Positions 56,935 through 64,000 of a stretch of DNA of 64,000 nucleotides are shown in pieces. The stretch is taken from NCBI GenBank assembly GCA_963971305.1, contig OZ020307.1, forward strand, positions 61,873,702 through 61,937,701, read 5' to 3'. The position numbers and the translations under genes were made by a program. The notes below the pieces were generated by a model. That model did not search any database. It was not told the DNA's origin and saw only the letters and a list, made by a program, of their open reading frames with translations. Every line of letters starts with the position of its first letter. Position 1 is the first letter of the stretch. This DNA is from Arcuatula senhousia (Eukaryota > Mollusca > Bivalvia > Mytilida > Mytilidae).

Positions 56935-59900
56935 GTATTTATCAATGCCTTTGAAATTAACATGGATGTTTTAAGAATTAAATTAAAATCTCTTATTACA
57001 TGTATTAGGACTAGACCAAAACAATAATTGCATATTTCAACATACATGTTCCCGGCATAACAATAATGCCCACAGTATATTTCGTACATTTGTTTTTAAA
57101 ATACATTGTCCATTTGTTTCTGTACAATATATTAATGCTAGCGTCATACTATCCCGATTTTGTCTCTGATCAATACACGATTACAAATATTGCCTAGATT
57201 GGGAGTGATCGTATCCAAATCGTGCTTTTCGTGTTGCCGTCTTTTAACAACGGAGCACCATCGGGATAAATATTCAAACTTCAGAAAGAATGTTTTATGT
57301 CTTCTAATTTTTTAACATTTCAAAAACACCCAAAGGTTCGTGTAATGGTCCATTTTGTATTCGTAATTTCATCTTTTTCATCGAAATGCCTTAGTGTTAG
57401 CATCTCGCCTTCTTTTTGACATCGGTTACATTCATCTTACGATTGCGACAGTTCTCAGATGGTCACCCGTTCGGAACTCTGAAAACGAAGTCGTAAAAGC
57501 CTCACTTTCTATTTGTAGAGCCGTCGTAATAAGAGTAATGACATATACACTGGTCAAAGAATTCTCTTTTTATATATATATACTAGTATAAGTTTTTTGT
57601 AATTTTCACCGAATTTGATGTACTTGCACGAAAGATGGAAGATTAAGGGACTGATATGTAATAACATTTTGGTTATTATTTGTTTTTAATTTGATTAAGA
57701 CGCGTTTACTTTATTGAATTTAATTAGTGTGACCATTTCCGCAAACGGCATTTTGTTTAGCTATTCAGGATACGATAGGTTTTCACATTTGATAAGCAAA
57801 GAAGTATTAAGGAATAAGGATTATATTATTAATAAAATATTGATACATTGTGATTATAATATATTTTGTAAGGATGTGTTAAAATAAGAATGCATATATA
57901 TTTGTTTACACCCTATGCAAAGAAAAATCTAACCAGAACAAACAAACCAAAGGCCTTCCTGTTTAAGTTTTTTTTTAAAAACATGATAGACAAATCTAAG
58001 TAACAGGAAAGACAATAACACATCAACATCAACACTAACAACAACAACACCAACAACAAAAAGACCTAAAACAGCTTAACTGTCATTAGCTATAAAAAAA
58101 ATTCCGTAAAGTAGTTTTATGAACACAGGTACTGCCAAAGGAAAAAGAAGTGTTTACTTGTTGCATCACATTTGGTTCGTTAATGTTGGGTCTTATTTAT
58201 TGATAAAAGGAAGACAATAGAGAAACAACTAATATTGGCACGGAACGCACAACAGGCGCAATTTAAAACGTTTTTCTAATTTTGTGTTTTCGTTTTTCTA
58301 TATTTTTTTATTGGCAGACTCGTGACCAATAGTTTAAGAGAGATCCTGAGACATAGGGACAACAAAACTTTATCGGGACGAAGAGATACTCAATTGAGAA
58401 CACTCGAAGTTACTTACAGCTAGCTAAGAAGCATCTATCGACTAATGTTAAAAAAAACCAATATATCGATTTTAAATCCGACACAACACGTAAAACAATT
58501 AATGATTTGGTGATTGTACAATTGACGTCTGTAATGCTAAAAAATGACATAAAAATAAAAAGGCAATTAAAACATTTTAAAGTAAGTATCAAATTATAAA
58601 TATTTTAACAAAAAAAGACCAAACTCAAAGATTTTACTCAAATTTCCATTTCATAACCTTTCTTCAATAAAGTTTCACAGTGATGTTAATGACGTTAGTC
58701 CCGCCAAAAGTAAAAAAAAAGTTTCCAAGAGTTGTACCCCTTATTGCGACGAATACTCAGAAATATAAAATGCATGTACCATATAGATTTGATAAAATAT
58801 GTGTAGTTTTATTGTCTTATGTAGTCTGACATAATTATTTACAGTTATCCAAACCATTATATTTTATTAATATTACTCAATAGTAAGAAAAACCCGAATA
58901 GAATAATTTTCTATTGGAAATTAAGTCCCGCACCTTTTACCTTATTTGGCAAATCAGACGAAAATTGATACCTCTTTTCTTAAATCGGATTAAGCACCCC
59001 GAAGATCGACATCGATTGTTTTAGAATTTCACCACATGATAGATCATAAAATATAGAATTTGAGAATTGCTGCTAATTCTTTTGTATTTTTGAAAATTAT
59101 AACAAAAAATTGATATCAAGATGAAAAACGCAGTTTTTCTCATTCTGATTTACCCTTTTCGTCAAAAAATTAAAATTATTCTTAACATTATCAACAATGA
59201 GCACCTAAATCCAAATTAATTGATCAAAAAGGAACCCAAATAAATGATTTTTAATCAATTCGATGGTGCTTATCGGGGTGCTAATTTTCATTTTCCAAAT
59301 CCGAGAAAAGTCATGTTGCAGACAAAATGGTTGCCATGGATATTTATTTATGGTACTATATGAGCAGTATTTTAACGTATTTAAATATTTTCTAAATACA
59401 TATCAAATTCCTATTCATTTCGATATAAAGTAACTTTATAATTGATTTTTTATTTTTTTATGTTTGAAAGGGTTGGGAAACGGACGATTTTCCGGAAAAG
59501 TGCATTAACCAACCTGCGTTTAAGCCAATTTTTCACTCCCAAAGGATTGTTTTCTAATTAATTTGCCTTATAAACAACATTACCGTAGAAATCGGGATGG
59601 GATATTTCCTTTACAATCAAAATTCGACGTGTACAGTTAAATTATTCAATGAGGTATATATATATTTATGATACAACTTAGTAAACGACTTCATGAATTG
59701 ATGCATCGTATATCGTTTGCATAACATGAAGTCGTACACTGTATACCCATCATATTGTCACCTTGCAGATCACTATTCCCCATCGAATCTTACGTTTGAT
59801 CCAATTTGACAATTTCGTTCCAACTTCGTATTTAGTTCGCAAATTTCGTATATTCGCGTCTTTTACAATAGTTCAGCTTTCGATTACATTCGTATTGTCT

Positions 59901-62572
59901 TCGGCAGTGATTATTATTTTTAACAAGAGTGGGACAGACTTTGCAAAATATTGAAATTTTAATATTCGTGTATCCATTGTACGTCAAAGTTAAAGCGGGA
60001 GAGTGTGACGCCAGCATAAAAGATGTTTTTAAAAAGATTAATACACGCGTCTTACTTAAGATCCCTTTGTCAAGTTTGTTCAGAAGTATGCAGTACTTAT
60101 TATTTAACCAAAGTGTAAAGTGTAATTGTTGTTAGACAGACTTAATTTTTGTGGGTTTTTTTTTATTTTAAAATACAAGTCATGCAAGTGCAATATTAAA
60201 AACTATCATTTATTTTGAAAAGCATCATAATCACTACTTTGTAACTAAAAATACCTTAACAGGCAAAAAAGTACTCAAAACCAAAAACGTTCAAACAGAG
60301 AAGCACCAAGAATAATGATCCTGTGCAGTATAAGGAAAGGAACCGGTTGTTGTAAAGAATTTTGATAATGTTAATGATGATTATAAGTATATTGGTCTGA
60401 CGACAAGTATTAAAAATCAGAAATATTTTGCGTTATTAGATCTATAAAAGTGCAAATGTTCATAAATAATTGATGTTCCAGTTATAACAACTTTGATCTT
60501 GGGAACTTCAGCAGAACCCATCTGCAATATCATACTCACATCTAAAACATTAAAAATTTCTACATATATTCTTTAATTTTATTGTAAATCTTTTTGAATC
60601 GGTTGAAACATATAAAATGCGTGTAAATTCCTGTCAAATAAAATATTTGAAAAAAGTGATCCAACCTTGCTAGAACAACAAATCGTAAACTTAAAGTTCA
60701 AAATATATTAAACCATAAAACAAATAACACTTTGATTTGTTCATAATATTTTGTTTAGCCAATGGTGCTTGTAAATATGAATGTAAGCTGGGATACCAGT
60801 TTTGTGAACCTACACGAGGTTCCTGTAGAAATTGTGAAGACTTCAAAGATGACTGTTTTAAAGATTTCCTCCACATATCAAACTGTTCATCCTACTGTTT
60901 AGGTAAGTTCATGCAATGTCGGTCTGACAACTTCAAATACCCCCTACATCCATTACGCTATTCTCTCAGTAAGTTACAAATTTGTTACAAGAAACAAATA
61001 GGCACACAAAAGAAACAGGCCAGGGGAAATCAAAATGGTAATCGACACATTCTGTCGCTTTGCAAATCAATCACTTTTACGCGTGGTTCGTATCTGGACA
61101 TGTTATGTAAGCCGATCCCAAACAAGTTCGGCGAAGAGAGCAACATTTAGAATATACATGTAAATGTAAAATTAGCATTTATGATATTACTTTAGAAAAG
61201 ACAAGCCCCCAAATAGTATGCACTGAGAACAGTATTTCTTCTATGTCATGTACATGTATTTTCATTTGTCTTTTAGATCATTTGCAACTGCTAAAATCTG
61301 AACAAGGGAACTCAGTAGGACATGAAAATGACAAGGAAAACGCAGTTTATATCACCCTTGGATTAGTTTGTTTTGCACTTGCGGTAGGTTTGATATGTGC
61401 CGTGTCATATATCATATATGAAAAGTGTGGTAAAAAGGGGGCACCTGCCAGTGCTGATTCGAGTCTTTTGAGTAGTAAAAACACCTTTACCACTGGAACA
61501 ACTGACGAAACAGAACCACTGAAGTCACCAGACCCTGACCTAGAAGGTATTTTTGTAAAAGTTTATGTAATACAGTATTATGACATTATGTTTGGATTAA
61601 CTTAAGTGTAATGTTATGCTTTTAAAATGATCAACACAACCATATAAAATAAGGGACGGACCATTTAACTTAACAGGGGGGTCTTGGTTTTTTGTTTTGA
61701 TCAGAACTTTTTTCCCTGCAGAGCGCGGACAAAAATATTTATTTTTCGAAGGCGTCGCGACAGAATATTTTTTTTATTATCAGCATTATTTTCTATAGCA
61801 GAAATCCTTCTTCAGAATTTTTTTTCTTACCCTCAGCTGCCAAAATATTTTTTTCATCAAAAATAATTTTCAGAATATTTAAGCCCCCCCCCTTTTCAAG
61901 TTAATTGTTCGGTCCCTAAACCAACATATTTTTTATTATTGAAATTTCCATTTGCCTGAATTCAAAGTTGTTTAGAACACCATGTAGGTTTCTTTCATTG
62001 TACTGCACATACTGGATTTGGCGTCCCTGTTAGACGCTGTTTGGGTTTTGATTTCTTTTCCTTCAATACTTTCAGCTTTCAAGCTCCCAATGTTTAGATT
62101 CAAACATACATAACCACAACATAACCAAATAAACTATTTTATACCGTTTTGTATTTTTGTATGCATGTATATCTTGTATCGGGAAAGTTTTAATTTCTTT
62201 GGAATATCATTTAAATATTTATGTATTTAGTTTATTGAAATACATGTGTATCAAGAAATGAAAATTACAAAATTTACGAATTCAACAGTTATCTACATGT
62301 ATCTCTAGTCGTATGTGTTTTTAAAAAGCTGTGTTGTGTTTTTCTTCTTCTTTGTATTAAAAGAAATATTCAATTTTGTGCATCTTATTTTCTTTTCTGT
62401 TTGTATTTAATTCATTTTCCTCTTTTTAGTGATTGTCGAACCTTTGAACATCCAGTTGGAAGTACGAGACAACAGATTAGAACAAATACCAACAGAAAAC
62501 GATACAAAATCAGCAATGTATGTTACAGGAAAGAAATATGACAAAACACTTAGTGGCCAAGCCGATGATTGA
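56847..62572 (+). CDS. TNF-receptor-like single-pass membrane protein, 4 coding exons, complete
   Basis: Seen: exons 56847-56934, 60759-60902, 61277-61546 and 62430-62572 are each flanked by AG/GT sites. All three junctions are phase 1, and the join gives one open 214-residue frame ending in TGA. Residues 1-29 (MARK, then a hydrophobic run) look like a signal peptide. The ectodomain (about 31-99) has eight cysteines at 34, 38, 45, 52, 55, 62, 72 and 76, ending with spacing C-x2-C-x6-C-x9-C-x3-C, and an N-C-S sequon at 71. Residues 100-125 form one transmembrane helix followed by basic EKCGKK. The tail of about 88 residues is rich in Ser, Thr, Asp and Glu. Known: single-module TNF receptors such as BCMA, TACI and Fn14 have this short type III layout. 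Inference: a cell-surface cytokine receptor. I see no death domain and no convincing TRAF-binding motif. A non-TNFR cysteine-rich receptor is the main alternative. A 5' UTR exon probably lies upstream, since an acceptor-like TTTAG ends at 56835. Confidence 0.72.
58390..58680 (-). pseudogene. PLE-C tail and RT end, left piece
   Basis: GAACACTCGAAGTTACTTACAGCTAGC and the reverse-strand remnant around TTTTAAAGTAAGTATCAAAT match 45345-45640. Confidence 0.65.
58681..59515. mobile_element. About 835-bp insertion within PLE-C
   Basis: Splits PLE-C sequence that is continuous at about 45645-45655. The borders show GTTT on each side. Weakly similar inverted ends (GTTAATGACG / GCATTAAC) and an internal inverted CACCCCGA/TCGGGGTG pair suggest a small DNA element. 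Borders are approximate. Confidence 0.55.
59516..59735 (-). pseudogene. PLE-C RT end, right piece
   Basis: Matches 45648-45840 (AAGCCAATTTTTCA, GACGTGTACAGTTAAAT and onward) with many substitutions. Confidence 0.6.
60759..60902 (+). CDS. TNFR-like gene, exon 2 (cysteine-rich module)
   Basis: The acceptor is TTTTGTTTAG and the donor TTAG|GTAAGT. This 144-nt exon carries all eight ectodomain cysteines, so the module is encoded by one symmetrical phase 1-1 exon, which is typical of extracellular modules. Confidence 0.75.
   Translation, partial: PMVLVNMNVSWDTSFVNLHEVPVEIVKTSKMTVLKISSTYQTVHPTV
61277..61546 (+). CDS. TNFR-like gene, exon 3 (stalk, transmembrane helix, start of tail)
   Basis: The acceptor is TTGTCTTTTAG and the donor GAAG|GTATTT. 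The exon encodes a charged stalk, a helix of about 26 apolar residues (YITLGLVCFALAVG onward), a basic stop-transfer cluster and a Ser/Thr-rich stretch. Phase 1-1. Confidence 0.75.
61653..61916. mobile_element. 264-bp MITE with TAA target duplication
   Basis: The ends GGGACGGACCATTTAACTT and AAGTTAATTGTTCGGTCCC are flanked by TAA (61650-61652 and 61917-61919). It lies in intron 3 of the TNFR-like gene. The frame 61684-61866 is a by-product. Confidence 0.75.
62430..62572 (+). CDS. TNFR-like gene, exon 4 (end of cytoplasmic tail)
   Basis: The acceptor is TCTTTTTAG, and the exon continues the frame as VIVEPLNIQLEVRDN... to a TGA at 62570. It encodes 47 residues of acidic and polar tail. The distal tyrosines lie in MYVTG and KKYDKT; neither makes a known signalling motif that I can name. 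Confidence 0.68.
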
Positions 62573-62685
62573 TTCTCTACTAAGGGATCACAAGGGGACA
62601 TATTTCACGTTGCAAAAATCATACATCTTTAAAAGTTAAATTCTCAATTTATTTCTTAGTTAATATGACTGTTTTAATTTTCAGT

Positions 62686-62691
62686 AATAAA
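62686..62691 (+). other. Probable polyadenylation signal AATAAA of the TNFR-like gene
   Basis: A canonical AATAAA lies 114 bases after the stop codon and is followed by a T-rich stretch. Other AATAAA hexamers occur further on, so longer 3' UTR forms are possible. Confidence 0.5.
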
Positions 62692-62699
62692 TGTTATAC

Positions 62700-64000
62700 A
62701 TTTTTCTTTGCATTATATGTATTTGAATATCAAAATGTGATATTTACCATGGAAAAACAGTATTTATTTTATTAATTTTATCTACCTATTCACTTATCTT
62801 AAAAAGAAAAAAATACTTTTTTGATGACAATTGTCACATGATCCAAGGTTGAAAGTTATGGATAATATTAATTAACATTTTAATTTACATTTGGTTGCAT
62901 GTTTCAATGCAAATCAAGGGGCACATCAAATTATTACATTATACATTTTTTGAATATTAGACTTATATTTTATATATGTGTTTTTTTTAATTATGACTTT
63001 GAATGTAGACACTGTTTCTCCTTTTATGTTTTCTTTCTGTGTATTAGTATTTCACAAAAAGTATGATTAGAAGTACATTGAATATATTTTGCATTGAATA
63101 TTCAGTATATTTTAAGAAACACAATGATTTGTTAATTTTTCTATATCAAACAATTATAAACAAAATTTGATGAAAATAATGATAGATTATTGTCCACTTA
63201 AATGTCACAATAATAAATATTGGTCACTTAACTTTTGGAACGGATGAGTGATCACCCTTAACATGTTTTGTTCAGTTTTGTGATATTGTATGACAGAAAT
63301 TAACCATATGCCAGATCATCAACATGTTATAATACTAAGGTCCAATAGTTAAAATGTAAATAGTTTGATCATTATGGTATAAGTGATGGTTGATATAATT
63401 TATGAAGATTTGAGAGACAAAACATTACCATTATCATCATTAAACATCTTCATCAGTTATTTTTCAAAGTCCCATCAACATTTTAATAACATGAAACTAG
63501 TATCAATTTTGCCATGCTTAAGAACCAAGTTGAATTAGACAAAGCATTTTCAATTTACAATTTACAAAGCATTTTCAATTTACAATTTTACAAAGTTTTA
63601 CAATTGTTTTATACTTAATTGCCCTGTACAAAATATCAAATTTTCTGTTCTTTATTAACTTTGTTAACATATCTTTTCAAGCTCTCTAAATCAATGTTAA
63701 TCATATTTACTATGGGAACCAATTGTAAAAGTTATAAAACCTTTTCAGCCTGTATACTAATTTTGAAATATCCTTAAGTTTGAATTGCTCAGACTACTTT
63801 ATTCTGTGATACATTATATTACTGACATCAATTTACCTATTCTTATTTTCTTTCTATATAGAAATGAAAAAAGTAAATGGTAAAAACCAAGAAACATTTT
63901 TATATCTTTTTTAAGTTCTTGTTAAACCATAGTTTCTTCTAATACAATATTCAAATATCATTTTTAAATGCAGATTGTTTGTGATTTAATACCTCATTTC
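62700..64000. other. 3' flank of the receptor gene, no further gene seen
   Basis: AT-rich. A small tandem duplication of about 26 bp (ACAAAGCATTTTCAATTTAC) is at about 63538-63595. No exon was recognised before the window ends. Confidence 0.35.

Larger units (their letters stand above)
57136..60016. mobile_element. 2,881-bp TIR element with TAA target duplication in receptor intron 1
   Basis: The ends TGCTAGCGTCATACTATCCCG and CGGGAGAGTGTGACGCCAGCA are flanked by TAA (57133-57135 and 60017-60019). TIR mismatches suggest some age. The interior holds nested PLE-C sequence (58390-59735). It shares the GTCACAC-like TIR core and TAA duplication with the element at 46511-48949 but differs elsewhere, so it is the same broad type and a different family. 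Confidence 0.78.

Noticed and set aside
61684..61866. 60-residue frame in receptor intron 3
   Set aside because: Lies inside a TAA-flanked MITE.
1..64000. CRISPR arrays, tRNA or rRNA genes, bacterial operons
   Set aside because: None seen. The regular repeats here are long (175-492 bp) eukaryotic tandem arrays, not CRISPR-like.

Overview
The window is eukaryotic nuclear DNA, very probably from a marine bivalve close to Mytilus. It is AT-rich and split by introns with GT/AG sites. It is packed with interspersed repeats of mussel type: the TCTCGCCTG/CAGGCGAGACA element, the AGCTCACCTGA...TCAGGTGAGCG element, hammerhead-ribozyme sequence and Penelope-like retroelements. No bacterial operons, rRNA genes, tRNA genes or CRISPR arrays were seen. 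The organism call is inference from repeat style, not from a marker gene.

Two host-type genes can be supported. At the right end, four exons between 56847 and 62572 (+) join in phase into a complete 214-residue single-pass membrane receptor. It has a signal peptide, one eight-cysteine module resembling the single-module TNF receptors (BCMA/TACI/Fn14 style), a transmembrane helix and a short tail. At 11438-16089 (+) lie exons of an unnamed metazoan family: an N-terminal cysteine-containing region, then an RNase-H-like C-terminal half, a C2H2 finger and a conserved C-terminal module. The large central part of that family is absent, so the copy looks internally deleted.

Nearly everything else is mobile DNA, much of it nested. 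From 1 to 11 kb there are scattered Penelope-like (PLE) tails, a hairpin element, a 613-bp tandem duplication and a perfect 294-bp palindrome flanked by an 8-bp target duplication. Between the first two exons of the 11-16 kb gene sits a 1.2-kb TIR element with an 11-bp target duplication; a paralogous empty site is preserved at 24.19 kb. At 16.1-18.7 kb a 187-bp tandem array is interrupted by one TCTCGCC element. At 21761-29607 a 7.85-kb DNA transposon (31-bp TIRs, 6-bp CGTCTG duplication, IS3EU-like transposase exons) has split a PLE whose two halves lie on either side. At 30.2-33.6 kb is a 492-bp tandem repeat with a 1,060-bp higher-order unit. At 34.2-42.1 kb is a recent tandem segmental duplication carrying PLE reverse-transcriptase fragments; one copy has a further TCTCGCC insertion, and the adjoining plus-strand PLE carries a hammerhead-ribozyme insertion. 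At 44.9-49.0 kb a third PLE type is split by a 2.4-kb TIR element with a TAA duplication. At 57.1-60.0 kb, inside intron 1 of the receptor gene, is another TAA-flanked TIR element containing a PLE fragment that itself contains an 0.8-kb insert.

The window is therefore a record of ordered insertions. Paralogous empty sites, or host elements that can be rejoined across the insert, define the boundaries and target duplications of several transposon families directly from the sequence.
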